A DNA stretch of 64,000 bases from an uncultured Eubacteriales bacterium (GCA_949292785.1 CASFBK010000006.1:1-64000); one strand, 5' to 3'. Shown: positions 39,335-49,495, counted from the first letter of the stretch. Made by a program: numbers and translations. The notes: a model not told the origin generated them from the sequence alone.

Positions 39335-39758
39335 ATATGACACTATTATTTATGGCGGCGGTATGTATGCCGGGGGAATCAACGGATTGAAGCTGATTAA
39401 GTGCAATTATGATCAGCTAAAGGAGAAAAATATTGCAGTTTGGGCAACCGGTGCCAATCCGGGCAGAGAAGAAGAAATGCAGGCAGTCTGGGAGAGACAC
39501 TTTTCCCAGGAGCAGCTTGCACATATCAAGACCTTTTATCTGCGTGGGGGATTTGATATTTCCTTATGCGGAACAGGAGATAAGCTCCTTATGAATCTGT
39601 TAAAAAGCCATCTTAAGAAAAAGGAAAATCCCACGGAGGATGACAAGGGAATTATTTCCATGTGTGAAGAGCCGGTAGATTTTCGGGATAAGAGAAATAT
39701 CGAAGAATTATGTTGTTGGGCAAGGCAATATAATATCTCAACATATTCCGAAGTATAA
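39324..39758 (+). pseudogene. 5'-truncated flavodoxin-domain gene
   Basis: After a stop at 39321 the frame reads YDTIIYGGGMYAGGINGLKLI, which is the middle of a flavodoxin-like domain (the YGGG loop near the second FMN-binding segment), and continues for 131 codons from ATG 39363 to a natural end. The N-terminal phosphate-binding strand and loop are absent, and a terminator hairpin occupies their place. The break coincides with the right edge of the Rpn unit, as if insertion or deletion there removed the 5' end. Confidence 0.7.
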
Positions 39759-39797
39759 AATTAATCTGACCGGCTTTTCCGCAGAGAAAATCCGCTG

Positions 39798-41153
39798 TTA
39801 AATAGTAATAATGCCCAGTGCATTCAGAATAGAAGAAACCAGAATAATAATAATACAAACCGGAGCAATATACTTAATCATAATCCGAAAGAGCTTTTCA
39901 CGCTTAAAGCGGGAGTTCAACCTTACCTCCTCAATGACAGCCTTGGGCTTTACTACATATCCGATAAAAAGACAGGTAAGCAGGGCAACCACCGGCATCA
40001 AAATACTGTTGCTGATAAAGTCAAAGAAATCCAGAAAACTCATGCCAAGGGGCTGAATACCGGACCATTTGCCAAATCCAAGGGAAGAAGGCAGGGCAAC
40101 TGCCACGGAAAACAGCGTGACAATAATCGTAGAGAGCCGGCGGCTCCAATGCAGCATATCCTGTACAATAGATACAATGGTCTCCATCAGGGAAATAGAG
40201 GAGGTCAGTGCAGCAAAAAGTACCAGAAGGAAGAACAGTGTTCCTATCACCGTGCCAAAAGGCATGGAATCAAAGACCTTTGGCAGTGTAACAAACATAA
40301 GCCCGGGACCTGCATTAATAGCGGCGCCATCCCCGCCATTAAAAACAAAGACCGCCGGAACAATCATCATACCTGCAAAAAAGGCAATTCCCGTATCAAA
40401 AACTTCAATTTGTGTTACAGATTGTTCCAAATTTACCTCTTTTTTCATATAAGAACCATAGGTAATCATAATTCCCATAGCCAGGGACATGGAGTAAAAA
40501 AGCTGTCCCATAGCGGCAACTACGGTTGTCAGGGAAAATTGTTTCAGGTTGGGCTTCACATAATAAATCAAGCCGTCTATAGCACCCGGAAGGGTGATAG
40601 AATAAATGGCAATTCCAACTGTTAAGATAACCAGAATGGGCATCAGTGTTTTGCTTACCTGCTCTATGCCCTTTTCTACGCCAAGAAATACGACTACTGC
40701 GGTAATCAGAATAAAAATAACCAGACATAGAACCGGTTCTGTGGACGTTCCAATAAAAGACGTAAAGTAACTGTCCTGTGCCGCGGCGCTGGTCTGACCG
40801 GAAAGAAAGGCAGAAAAATATTTAACCACCCATCCGCCAATTACACTATAATAGGGAAGAATGATAATTGGAACCAGAGACGCCAGATATCCGATAAATG
40901 AATATTTGCGGTTCAGTTTTCGGAATGCTCCGATAGCGCTTAAGCCGGTTTTGCGTCCGATAGCAACTTCAGCAATCATTAAGGTAAAACCAAAGGTGAC
41001 AGCAAGAATCAGATAAACCAAAAGAAAGATTCCTCCGCCGTATTTTGCTGCCAGATATGGAAATCTCCAAAGATTTCCCAATCCCACTGCAGAACCTGCA
41101 GCGGCAAGAATAAAACCTAATTTCCCCGAAAAACTACTTCTTTTCTTATCCAT
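39798..41153 (-). CDS. Neurotransmitter:sodium symporter (NSS/SNF) family transporter
   Basis: 451 residues from ATG 41151-41153 (GGAAGGAG 6 nt upstream; the frame is open further upstream without signals). The hallmark AAAGSAVGLGNLWRFPYLAAKYGGG (first helix with the unwound Na+/substrate site) is intact, and about eleven to twelve helices follow as in LeuT/MhsT-type bacterial members. It imports amino acids with Na+. The substrate is not predictable. It is divergent from the aspS T-box leader. No terminator was identified at its 3' end, where it converges on the flavodoxin remnant. Confidence 0.93.
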   Translation of the reverse strand: MDKKRSSFSGKLGFILAAAGSAVGLGNLWRFPYLAAKYGGGIFLLVYLILAVTFGFTLMIAEVAIGRKTGLSAIGAFRKLNRKYSFIGYLASLVPIIILPYYSVIGGWVVKYFSAFLSGQTSAAAQDSYFTSFIGTSTEPVLCLVIFILITAVVVFLGVEKGIEQVSKTLMPILVILTVGIAIYSITLPGAIDGLIYYVKPNLKQFSLTTVVAAMGQLFYSMSLAMGIMITYGSYMKKEVNLEQSVTQIEVFDTGIAFFAGMMIVPAVFVFNGGDGAAINAGPGLMFVTLPKVFDSMPFGTVIGTLFFLLVLFAALTSSISLMETIVSIVQDMLHWSRRLSTIIVTLFSVAVALPSSLGFGKWSGIQPLGMSFLDFFDFISNSILMPVVALLTCLFIGYVVKPKAVIEEVRLNSRFKREKLFRIMIKYIAPVCIIIILVSSILNALGIITI

Positions 41154-41269
41154 GATAGCTCCTTCCCAAAAATAAAATAATTTACAAGACATTATAACAG
41201 ATAATTTTTTTCTTGCCAAATACAAAAATCTGTGCTATGATAATCAACATCTAAAAATATTAGTAAAGT

Positions 41270-41540
41270 AAAGCGTTGAAGGAGACTCTTACTTTCAGAC
41301 ACCGACAGGAATGTGACGTCACCGACTGAGAGCGTCGCTTGGAAGAGAAGGCAAAGGGAACACTCCGGAGCAGACTGGTTGAAACTTCGACAGAGCCGGA
41401 ACGTAGGTCAGTACGTCAGTGCACGTTATGCACAAAGAGAGGGAAGATAGCATCAGCTATTTTTCAATGCGGGTGGTACCGCGGATAATCAGGATTATTC
41501 GCCCCGGAATACAATCAGTATTCCGGGGTTTTTTTGCGCG
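41270..41540 (+). promoter_or_regulatory. T-box riboswitch leader of aspS-gatCAB
   Basis: The leader contains the diagnostic T-box GGGTGGTACCGCGG (41471-41484), whose bulge pairs with the uncharged tRNA acceptor end. A terminator follows: 41502-41512 pairs with 41518-41528, then seven T. Upstream stem-loops (for example GTGCAC-GTTA-TGCAC near 41420) complete the structure. With aspS and gatCAB downstream, the sensed tRNA should be Asp or Asn. I could not place the specifier codon with confidence. Confidence 0.93.
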
Positions 41541-41678
41541 ATTAAGCAGATGGAACATGGAAAGAGGAAAAATGTTTACATTTTTTGGACTCTTAACATG
41601 GGCAGGAGCAACGCGACCGACAAAACGTAGTTTTGGAGGGACTTAATCGGGAAGCGAGACAAGAAAAGGAGTAGAAAA

Positions 41679-43424
41679 ATGAGCAACATTTACAGAGACG
41701 TAACATTGAATCAGGTAAGTGAAAACGACATAGGAAAGACCATCCGGGTAGCAGGCTGGGTAGAAAATATCCGCGACCACGGCGGCGTATCCTTTATTGA
41801 CTTAAGAGACATGTATGCAGTGATGCAGATTGTTATCCGTGACAGCAAGCTGTTAGAGGGCATCCGAAAAGAGCAGGCACTTTCTATAGAAGGATTAATC
41901 GAAAAAAGAGACGAAGAGACCTACAATCCCAAGATTCCAACCGGAACCATAGAGCTGGATGCAAAAGAAGTGAAGATTTTAGGCGAAGTATACACCACCC
42001 TGCCATTTGAAATTATGACCAGCAGGGAAGTAAGAGAGGATGTTCGCTTAAAATACCGTTACTTAGACCTGAGAAATCAGAAGGTAAAGGACAACATGGT
42101 ATTCCGTTCCAAAGTCATTTCTTATTTAAGAGAAAAAATGACAGAAATGGGATTCTTAGAAGTGCAGACACCAATCCTCTGTGCCTCCTCCCCGGAAGGC
42201 GCAAGAGACTATATTGTGCCATCCAGAAAATACAAGGGCAAGTTCTATGCATTACCACAGGCGCCACAGCAGTATAAGCAGTTGCTGATGGTATCCGGCA
42301 TTGATAAATATTTCCAGATTGCCCCCTGCTTCCGCGATGAAGATGCAAGAGCAGACCGCTCTCCGGGAGAGTTTTATCAGTTAGACTTTGAAATGAGCTT
42401 TGCCACCCAGGAAGACGTATTTGCAGTAGGAGAAGAAGTATTATCCGCCACCTTTGAAAAATTTGCCCCGGAAGGAAGCGTTGTAACTCAGGCGCCATAT
42501 CCGATTATCAGCTACAAGCAGGCAATGTTAGAGTTCGGTACCGATAAGCCGGATTTAAGAAATCCACTTCGTATTATCGACGTAACCGACTTTTTCCAGA
42601 AATGTACCTTTAAGCCATTTATCGGAAAAACTGTCAGAGCCATCAGGGTACACGCCGATATGTCCAAAGGCTTCCACGAAAAGCTCTTAAAGTTTGCTAC
42701 CGGAATCGGCATGGGCGGACTCGGTTATCTGGAAGTATTAGAAGACGGCAGCTACAAAGGACCTATTGACAAATTTATCCCGGAAGACTGCAAAGAAGAA
42801 TTCCGTACGCTTGCCGGACTTGAAGTGGGAGATACCATTTTCTTCATGGCAGACAAGGAAGAACGTGCCGCATATTATGCCGGCATGATTCGTACTGAAT
42901 TAGGAGAAAAACTGGATTTGATAGAAAAGAACGCATACCGCTTCTGCTATATCAACGATTTCCCAATGTTTGAGAGAGACCCGGAGACAAAGAAGATTGG
43001 ATTTACCCATAATCCGTTTTCCATGCCACAGGGCGGTTTAGAAGCGCTGGAAAATCAGGACCCGCTGGAAATTTTAGCTTACCAGTATGACATTGTATGC
43101 AACGGAATCGAATTATCCTCCGGCGCAGTCCGCAACCACGATATGAAAATCATGGAAAAAGCATTTGAAATTGCAGGCTATGACAAAGAAGTCCTGAAAA
43201 ACAAATTCGGAGCCCTCTACAACGCCTTCCAGTTCGGAGCACCGCCACACGCAGGAATGGCACCGGGCGTCGACCGTATGATTATGCTTCTTCGTAACGA
43301 AGAAAATATCCGTGAAGTCATTGCTTTCCCAATGAACGGAAACGCACAGGACTTAATGTGCGGCGCACCAAACGAAGTGACTGAGCAGCAGCTTCGGGAA
43401 GTGCATATCAAGGTAAGAGATTAA
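41679..43424 (+). CDS. aspS: Aspartyl-tRNA synthetase, probably non-discriminating
   Basis: A 581-residue class II synthetase of the bacterial type. An N-terminal OB anticodon-binding domain (1-105) is followed by the catalytic core with FRDEDARADRSPGEFYQLDFE (motif 2, about 217-237), an inserted GAD domain (about 285-410) and motif 3 GMAPGVDRMIMLL (about 527-539). It charges tRNA-Asp with aspartate. Co-transcription with gatCAB implies that it also mischarges tRNA-Asn, which the amidotransferase then corrects. That is inference, to be confirmed by absence of asnS in the genome. Controlled by the T-box leader. AAAAGGAG precedes the ATG. Confidence 0.96.
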   Translation: MSNIYRDVTLNQVSENDIGKTIRVAGWVENIRDHGGVSFIDLRDMYAVMQIVIRDSKLLEGIRKEQALSIEGLIEKRDEETYNPKIPTGTIELDAKEVKILGEVYTTLPFEIMTSREVREDVRLKYRYLDLRNQKVKDNMVFRSKVISYLREKMTEMGFLEVQTPILCASSPEGARDYIVPSRKYKGKFYALPQAPQQYKQLLMVSGIDKYFQIAPCFRDEDARADRSPGEFYQLDFEMSFATQEDVFAVGEEVLSATFEKFAPEGSVVTQAPYPIISYKQAMLEFGTDKPDLRNPLRIIDVTDFFQKCTFKPFIGKTVRAIRVHADMSKGFHEKLLKFATGIGMGGLGYLEVLEDGSYKGPIDKFIPEDCKEEFRTLAGLEVGDTIFFMADKEERAAYYAGMIRTELGEKLDLIEKNAYRFCYINDFPMFERDPETKKIGFTHNPFSMPQGGLEALENQDPLEILAYQYDIVCNGIELSSGAVRNHDMKIMEKAFEIAGYDKEVLKNKFGALYNAFQFGAPPHAGMAPGVDRMIMLLRNEENIREVIAFPMNGNAQDLMCGAPNEVTEQQLREVHIKVRD

Positions 43425-43497
43425 TTGTTATCTATTTCTAAAGGAAATGAATAACCTGTGAGTTCATCAGAACACTATTGATATAGGAGGAAGAAAG

Positions 43498-43794
43498 ATG
43501 GCAAATGTAATTTCAGATGAAACCATGGAATATGTCGGCATCCTTGCCAAGCTAGAGCTTTCCGACGAGGAAAAGGAAGCAGCTAAAAAAGACATGGAAA
43601 GTATGCTCGACTATATTGATAAATTAAACGAATTAGATACCTCAAATGTAGAGCCAATGTCCCATGTTTTCCCGGTACACAATGTTTTCCGGGAAGACGT
43701 GGTAGAAAACGGCGATGGCGGCGAGGATACCCTTGCCAACGCACCGGAGCGCAGAGACCGGGCGTTTGTAGTACCTAAGACCGTAGACCAGTAA
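43498..43794 (+). CDS. gatC: Asp-tRNA(Asn)/Glu-tRNA(Gln) amidotransferase subunit C
   Basis: 98 residues, small helical subunit that wraps around GatA and stabilises the GatCAB complex. The [33 protein letters not shown] pattern and VFREDVV are typical. AGGAGG precedes the ATG. gatA starts 13 bp later. Part of the T-box-controlled aspS-gatCAB operon. Confidence 0.96.
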   Translation: MANVISDETMEYVGILAKLELSDEEKEAAKKDMESMLDYIDKLNELDTSNVEPMSHVFPVHNVFREDVVENGDGGEDTLANAPERRDRAFVVPKTVDQ

Positions 43795-43807
43795 AGGGGT
43801 GACAGAG

Positions 43808-45271
43808 ATGAAGCTTTTAACATTAACAGCAGTAGAGCTTGGGAAAAAAATAAAATCCGGCGAAGTGACAGTGGAAGAAGCCACCAAAGCCGCACTGGAA
43901 GCCATCAAGGCAAAAGAAGATAAGGTTCACAGCTTTGTGACCATAGACGAAGAGGGTGCCTTGAACCGCGCCAAAGAAGTACAGAAGTTAATTGACGACG
44001 GAACCCTGACTGGACCCTTGGCAGGAGTTCCGGTAGCCATCAAGGATAACCTGTGCACCAAAGGAATCGTTACCACATGTAGCTCTAAGATATTGGAAAA
44101 CTTTGTTCCGACCTATACCGCAGAGGCAGTCATTAACTTAGAAAAAGCAGGTGCAGTTATTATTGGTAAGACCAACATGGATGAATTTGCTATGGGAAGC
44201 ACCACAGAGACCTCTGCATACGGCGTCACCAAAAACCCATGGAATACAGAGCATGTTCCCGGCGGCTCCTCCGGCGGAAGTTGTGCAGCCGTAGCAGCAG
44301 AAGAGTGCTTTTATGCATTGGGTTCCGATACCGGCGGCTCCATTCGTCAGCCCAGCTCTTTTTGCGGGGTAACAGGCATTAAGCCAACCTACGGAACGGT
44401 TTCCCGTTACGGACTTATTGCTTACGGTTCTTCCTTAGACCAGATTGGACCGGTGGCAAAGGATGTGACCGATTGTGCTACGATTTTAGAAATCATTACC
44501 TCTTATGATAAAAAGGATTCCACCTCCGTACAAAGAGACGATACCGACTTTACCTCTGCATTGGTAGATGATGTAAAAGGCATGAAAATCGGTATTCCAA
44601 GAGACTATTTAGGCGAAGGCTTAGACCCTGAGGTAAAGGAAGCCATCCTTGCAGCAGCAAAAGCCTTAGAAGAAAAAGGTGCCATCGTAGAAGAATTTGA
44701 CTTAAGTCTCGTAGAATATGCAATTCCTGCATATTATGTCATTGCAGCGGCAGAGGCAAGCTCCAATCTGGCACGTTTTGACGGAGTAAAATACGGCTAC
44801 CGTACCAAAGAGTACGAAGGACTTCACAATATGTACAAGAAATCCCGCTCCGAGGGCTTTGGAGCCGAGGTAAAACGCCGTATCATGTTAGGCTCCTTCG
44901 TGTTAAGCTCCGGATATTATGATGCTTATTATCTGAAAGCACTGCGAACCAAAGCACTGATTAAACAGGCGTTTGACAAAGCCTTTGAAAAATATGATGT
45001 AATCTTAGGACCGGCGGCACCTACTACGGCGCCGAAGCTGGGAGAATCCTTAAGTGACCCGTTAAAGATGTATTTAGGAGACGTGTATACCGTTTCTGTA
45101 AATCTCGCAGGACTTCCGGGAATCAGCCTGCCATGCGGACTGGATTCCAAGGGGCTTCCCATCGGTCTTCAAATCATCGGAGACTGTTTTAAAGAGAAAA
45201 ATATCATTCGGGCTGCATATGCTTACGAACAGACCAGAGAATACAAACACAGCCCGGTGGCAGAAAATTAG
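43808..45271 (+). CDS. gatA: GatCAB amidotransferase subunit A (amidase)
   Basis: 487 residues from ATG 43808 (GGGGTG 8 nt upstream; the earlier in-frame GTG overlaps that site). Amidase-signature enzyme: catalytic Lys in VAIKDNLCT, with the Ser-cisSer pair in the glycine-rich GGSSGGSCAAVAA and GSDTGGSIRQPSSFCG segments. It releases ammonia from glutamine, which is channelled to GatB to amidate Asp-tRNA(Asn) or Glu-tRNA(Gln). Full length with all catalytic residues. Confidence 0.97.
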   Translation: MKLLTLTAVELGKKIKSGEVTVEEATKAALEAIKAKEDKVHSFVTIDEEGALNRAKEVQKLIDDGTLTGPLAGVPVAIKDNLCTKGIVTTCSSKILENFVPTYTAEAVINLEKAGAVIIGKTNMDEFAMGSTTETSAYGVTKNPWNTEHVPGGSSGGSCAAVAAEECFYALGSDTGGSIRQPSSFCGVTGIKPTYGTVSRYGLIAYGSSLDQIGPVAKDVTDCATILEIITSYDKKDSTSVQRDDTDFTSALVDDVKGMKIGIPRDYLGEGLDPEVKEAILAAAKALEEKGAIVEEFDLSLVEYAIPAYYVIAAAEASSNLARFDGVKYGYRTKEYEGLHNMYKKSRSEGFGAEVKRRIMLGSFVLSSGYYDAYYLKALRTKALIKQAFDKAFEKYDVILGPAAPTTAPKLGESLSDPLKMYLGDVYTVSVNLAGLPGISLPCGLDSKGLPIGLQIIGDCFKEKNIIRAAYAYEQTREYKHSPVAEN

Positions 45272-45286
45272 AAAGGAGAGAAGAGA

Positions 45287-46717
45287 ATGAGTAAAGAATA
45301 CGAAACCGTCATTGGATTGGAAGTCCATGTAGAATTAGCAACCAAAACCAAAATCTTCTGCTCCTGTTCCACAGCCTTTGGAAGCGCTCCTAATACCCAT
45401 ACCTGTCCGGTATGTACCGGTATGCCGGGTTCTCTTCCCGTATTAAATAAGCAGGTGGTAGAATATGCCATGGCAGTCGGTGTGGCAACAAACTGTCAGA
45501 TTAATCAGTATAACAAGTTTGACCGGAAAAATTATTTTTACCCGGATAACCCACAGAATTATCAGATTTCCCAGTTGTATCTTCCTATCTGCCACGATGG
45601 CGGCATTGAGATTGAGACAGCAGCCGGAAAAAAGACCATTGGAATTCATGAGATTCACATGGAAGAGGATGCCGGAAAGCTGGTGCATGATGATTGGGAT
45701 GAAGTATCGCTGGTAGACTACAACCGTTCCGGTGTACCCTTAATTGAAATTGTTTCCGAACCGGATATGCGTTCTGCGGAGGAGGTTATCGCTTATCTGG
45801 AAAAATTAAGAATGATTATCCAGTATCTCGGTGCCTCCGACTGCAAAATGCAGGAAGGCTCCATGCGTGCAGATGTGAACCTGTCTGTCCGTGAGGTGGG
45901 GGCAAAGGAATTCGGTACCCGTACCGAGATGAAAAATATCGGTTCCCTGAAAGCCATTGCAAGAGCCATTGAAGCGGAGACCGCGCGCCAGATAGATTTA
46001 ATCGAATCCGGTGAAAAGGTAGTACAGGAAACCAGACGGTGGAATGACGACCAGGGCTATTCCTACGCAATGCGTTCCAAGGAAGACGCTCAGGACTATC
46101 GTTACTTCCCGGAGCCGGACCTTGTACCAATCATAATCAGCGACGAATGGTTACAGCAGGTAAAGGACAATCAGCCGGAGCTTCAGGATGAAAAGCTGGT
46201 ACGTTATGAAGCGGAATTCGGTCTGCCGGAATATGATGCACAGATTTTAACTGCTACGAAAAAACTTGCCGATATTTTTGAAGCCACTACTGAGCTGTGT
46301 AAGAAGCCCAAAAAGGTTTCCAACTGGCTCATGGGCGAGACCATGCGTCTCTTAAAGGAGCACGACATGGATGCAGAAGATATTAAGTTTTCTCCGGTAA
46401 ATCTTGCAAAAATCATTGAACTGACAGAAGCCGGAACCATCAACGGTTCCGTGGCAAAAGAGGTGTTTGAAAAAGTATTTACCGAGGACATTGACCCGGA
46501 TAAATATGTAGAAGAAAAGGGCTTAAAGACTGTCAACGACGAGGGCGCTCTGCGTGAAACCATTGAACAGATTATCAAGGATAATCCACAGTCCGTAGAG
46601 GATTACCGTAACGGTAAGGAAAAAGCCATCGGCTTTTTGGTAGGTCAGACCATGAAAGCAATGAAGGGAAAGGCAAATCCCGGAATGGTAAATCAGATTC
46701 TGAAAGAATTGCTGTAA
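45287..46717 (+). CDS. gatB: GatCAB amidotransferase subunit B
   Basis: 476 residues. Begins YETVIGLEVHVELATKTKIFC, with a Cys cluster (CSCSTAFG, HTCPVCTGMPG) for zinc. The kinase-like cradle includes RKNYFYPDNPQNYQISQ, and the C-terminal YqeY-like helical domain (about 330-476) binds tRNA. It activates the tRNA-bound carboxylate with ATP and receives ammonia from GatA. AAAGGAG precedes the ATG, 15 bp after gatA. A terminator follows. Confidence 0.97.
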   Translation: MSKEYETVIGLEVHVELATKTKIFCSCSTAFGSAPNTHTCPVCTGMPGSLPVLNKQVVEYAMAVGVATNCQINQYNKFDRKNYFYPDNPQNYQISQLYLPICHDGGIEIETAAGKKTIGIHEIHMEEDAGKLVHDDWDEVSLVDYNRSGVPLIEIVSEPDMRSAEEVIAYLEKLRMIIQYLGASDCKMQEGSMRADVNLSVREVGAKEFGTRTEMKNIGSLKAIARAIEAETARQIDLIESGEKVVQETRRWNDDQGYSYAMRSKEDAQDYRYFPEPDLVPIIISDEWLQQVKDNQPELQDEKLVRYEAEFGLPEYDAQILTATKKLADIFEATTELCKKPKKVSNWLMGETMRLLKEHDMDAEDIKFSPVNLAKIIELTEAGTINGSVAKEVFEKVFTEDIDPDKYVEEKGLKTVNDEGALRETIEQIIKDNPQSVEDYRNGKEKAIGFLVGQTMKAMKGKANPGMVNQILKELL

Positions 46718-46738
46718 GAAATGACAGAAAGAACTACT

Positions 46739-46796
46739 GCCGATATCATACATGGATAACATCCATGTTTTGGTATCGGCTATTTTTTTGAAAAAA
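46739..46796 (+). terminator. Terminator of the aspS-gatCAB operon
   Basis: GCCGATA (46739-46745) pairs with TATCGGC (46774-46780), an inner ACATGGAT/ATCCATGT stem adds to it, and a T-run follows. Confidence 0.85.
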
Positions 46797-46846
46797 AGAA
46801 AAATTTGGAAAAACAGAAAGAAAACAATGGAATAATCGCAAAAATG

Positions 46847-46875
46847 TTGACAAAACAATAAAAAGTTGCTATATT
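46847..46875 (+). promoter_or_regulatory. Sigma-A promoter of the first YfcC gene
   Basis: TTGACA (46847-46852), 17 bp, TATATT (46870-46875), giving a leader of about 100 nt without an obvious hairpin. Confidence 0.7.
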
Positions 46876-46983
46876 CATATTACAAAATGTTGCAATTCAA
46901 AAACCTGGTTTTCTGTTGGAGCTATGGGATGACTGTATCTGGGCGCAAGAAAGATATAGTCCACAGGAAAAGGAGGTTGTACT

Positions 46984-48408
46984 ATGGGGAAAATTTCAGG
47001 CAGGACTGTGCGTGAGGGGAAGAAGTGGTATGCTAGGGTTCCGCATGTGTTTGTTTTGCTGTTGTTTATTATTGTGGTGTGTACGATACTTACTTATATT
47101 GTTCCGGCAGGAAAGTTCGACCGGGTAGAAGTAGAGGGAACTTCTCAGCAAATTGTGGTGGCGGGCTCTTATCACAAAGTAGAACAGTCGCCGGTAAGTT
47201 TTATGGGAATGTTCAAGGCAATTCCCCAGGGATTTGCTGCATCTGCCAGTATTATTGCGATGATTCTTTTTTCAGCCGGAGCTTTTCAGGTAATGACAGA
47301 GAGCGGGGCAATTGAAAATGTTCTGGGAGCAGCGCTTTATAAGGCGGGAAAAGGCAAGGATATTGTTGTAATATGGGTAGTTACGTTTTTGTTCAGTATA
47401 ATGGGGATTTTTATTGGACCTGAAGTGCATGTACCATTTACTGTGATTACGGTGGCGGTGGCATTGGGGTTGGGACTTGATGCAATTGTAGGAGTGGCAA
47501 TGGTTCTGGGCGGTTCTATTGGCTTTGCTACAGCCCCGATTAATGCCGCTACGATTGGAACCTGTGATGCTATTTCAGGTTTACCTTTGTTTTCGGGCAT
47601 GGTTTTTCGGACGTTTTTCTGGTTTGCGTCTACGACGGTAACGTGTATTGTAATTTCACTATATGCAAAAAAGATAAAAGCTCATCCGGAAAAAAGTCTG
47701 GTATATGGAATGGATACCAAAGGTCTTGGATTTCAAAAAGACTTTAAAGAATGCAGGGTAACGAAGCGAAATGTAGGTGTATTGTTATGTCTGGTAGCAA
47801 TTTTTGCAGTTACGATTATTGGATGTATCAGATTCGGATGGTATCTGGATGAGATGACCGCAGTGTTTATCATCGGAGGGATTGCTGCTGGAATTGTGAC
47901 AGGATTTTCTTCCGCTAAGATTATTGACTGTTTTGTAAAAGGGACTTCCAACATGGTATTTGGCGCTATGTGTGTGGGGATAGCCCGCGGAATACAGATT
48001 GTGTTGGAAAATGGAAACATTGCTGATACGATTATTCAGGCGGTTGCCTCTCCGTTGACGAAGCTTCCTGTGGCAACGGGTGCTGTTTTCATGACGCTGG
48101 TTCATGGATTGATTAATTTTCTGATTCCCTCCGGCTCGGGACAGGCAGCCGCGACTATGCCCATTATGTTTCCAATAGGTGATCTTTTGGGAATGACGAA
48201 GCAGACTTCCATCCTTGTTTTTCAGATTGGGGATGGGGTTACCAATATTTTGTATCCTACCGTAGGCTCGCTGATGGCAGTTTGTGCCGTTGCGCATGTT
48301 CCTTTTGAAAAATGGTTCAAATTTGCTTTGCGTCTTGTGGGTGCTGTTTATCTGGTAGGATGGGTTTTTGTTGTAATTGCGGTGAAGATTGCGTGGGGAC
48401 CGTTTTAA
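46984..48408 (+). CDS. YfcC/DcuC-type C4-dicarboxylate or carboxylate transporter 1
   Basis: 474 residues with about twelve hydrophobic segments. RVPHVFVLLLFIIVVCTILTYIVPAGKFDR is the characteristic N-terminus of the YfcC family (anaerobic C4-dicarboxylate carrier superfamily). The twin substrate-binding re-entrant regions show as PINAATIGTCDAISGLPLFSG and FLIPSGSGQAAATMPIM. AAAAGGAGG precedes the ATG. It is a single-gene transcript ending in a strong terminator, and it is a paralogue of the transporter at 49642. It may import an organic acid; peptides or amino acids have also been proposed for relatives. Confidence 0.9.
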   Translation: MGKISGRTVREGKKWYARVPHVFVLLLFIIVVCTILTYIVPAGKFDRVEVEGTSQQIVVAGSYHKVEQSPVSFMGMFKAIPQGFAASASIIAMILFSAGAFQVMTESGAIENVLGAALYKAGKGKDIVVIWVVTFLFSIMGIFIGPEVHVPFTVITVAVALGLGLDAIVGVAMVLGGSIGFATAPINAATIGTCDAISGLPLFSGMVFRTFFWFASTTVTCIVISLYAKKIKAHPEKSLVYGMDTKGLGFQKDFKECRVTKRNVGVLLCLVAIFAVTIIGCIRFGWYLDEMTAVFIIGGIAAGIVTGFSSAKIIDCFVKGTSNMVFGAMCVGIARGIQIVLENGNIADTIIQAVASPLTKLPVATGAVFMTLVHGLINFLIPSGSGQAAATMPIMFPIGDLLGMTKQTSILVFQIGDGVTNILYPTVGSLMAVCAVAHVPFEKWFKFALRLVGAVYLVGWVFVVIAVKIAWGPF

Positions 48409-48472
48409 GAAAAGGGCAGTTAAATATGCAATAGAATAAAGGGGAAAAGAGTGCCATATACTAAATGAACAT

Positions 48473-48512
48473 AAAATGCGGTATTGCAAGTAAAATTGCA
48501 ATACCGCATTTT
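48473..48512. terminator. Perfect bidirectional terminator between transporter 1 and deoR
   Basis: A 17-bp perfect stem (AAAATGCGG... with its complement) around a 6-nt loop, with T-runs on both sides for the two convergent genes. Confidence 0.9.
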
Positions 48513-48565
48513 GCTTTGGTTAAGTCTCGTTAGGGCTTTTAACACCAGAAACGTAATGGAGCGGC

Positions 48566-49333
48566 TTAGGACGGGCGGGAAATTAATACGTCTACCTGTT
48601 TTTTTTGTAGAACCTGCATCCATTGGTCGTCGAGCTCTTTATCGCTGATTAGTACATCAATCTCTTCTAAATCGCAGATTTTAGCAAAAGAAACATTGTC
48701 GAATTTCGTATGGTCTACCATGGCGATAGTCTTGCTGGCATGCTGGGCTGCCAGACATTTTGTTGCGGCCTCGTCAACGTTGGAATCACAAAGCCCCTCG
48801 GAAAGACTGATGGTCCGGCAGGAAATAAAAGCAATGTCAAAGTAGAGGTTTTCTAATAAGTTCCGACCCTGGCTGCTGGAAAAGCATCTGGCATTGGGGG
48901 TATAAAGTCCGCCCAGAGCGTAGAGTCTGATATTGGGCAGGCTGCTGCATGCCATCATAATGTCGATAGAATCGGTCACAATGGTTAGCTGCAAATCCTG
49001 AATTTGTGGAAAAAGAGTCTGGACGGTAGTGGAAGAGTCCATAAAAATACAGAACCCATTCTGTACAAAAGGCTTGGCAGTATCTGCCATAGCGGCTTTG
49101 CTGGGAAGCAGGATAGTACGGAACTCCTGGCGTTCAAAAGAGGAAGAAACTTTGGCTTTCAGGATTGCACCCCCATGGGTCCGTGTGACAATACCTTCGT
49201 TTTCCAACATCCGAAGGTCCCGACGTATCGTTTCTTCTGTGACAGAAAAAAATTCTGCCATTTTTGAAACAGATACAAATTTTTGCTGAAGAAGCATCTG
49301 CTTTATTTGCGATTTTCTGTTATCTGATGTCAT
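48566..49333 (-). CDS. DeoR/GlpR family transcriptional regulator
   Basis: 255 residues. The DeoR HTH at the N-terminus reads QIKQMLLQQKFVSVSKMAEFFSVTEETIRRDLRMLENEGIVTRTHGGAIL (about 10-60). It is followed by a DeoRC sugar-phosphate sensor domain with the IFMDSSTTVQTLFP and IAFISCRTISLSEG segments. Members respond to phosphorylated intermediates. It is divergent from the transporter 2-aldolase-dehydrogenase-kinase operon, and operator dyads overlap that operon's promoter, so it most likely represses it until a sugar phosphate or acid phosphate appears. Confidence 0.93.
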   Translation of the reverse strand: MTSDNRKSQIKQMLLQQKFVSVSKMAEFFSVTEETIRRDLRMLENEGIVTRTHGGAILKAKVSSSFERQEFRTILLPSKAAMADTAKPFVQNGFCIFMDSSTTVQTLFPQIQDLQLTIVTDSIDIMMACSSLPNIRLYALGGLYTPNARCFSSSQGRNLLENLYFDIAFISCRTISLSEGLCDSNVDEAATKCLAAQHASKTIAMVDHTKFDNVSFAKICDLEEIDVLISDKELDDQWMQVLQKKQVDVLISRPS

Positions 49334-49495
49334 ATAGTAGAAATCCTCCTGATTTTATCAACAATTTATAAAATGAGTATACCACATTTTTTTGTAAATG
49401 AACAGGCAAAGAGAAAAAAATATTGATTTTTGTTTATAAAACAAAAAATATTTGAAGAAACACAAATAATATTTTGGGAAAACACAAATATAATA

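Noticed and set aside
41419-41646. Open frame of 75 codons in the aspS leader
   Set aside because: It overlaps the T-box antiterminator and terminator. Conserved RNA structure explains the sequence better, and there is no ribosome site.
46916-47128. 70-codon frame overlapping the first YfcC transporter start
   Set aside because: It lacks a ribosome site and runs out of frame through the transporter's first helices, which are clearly coding in the other frame.
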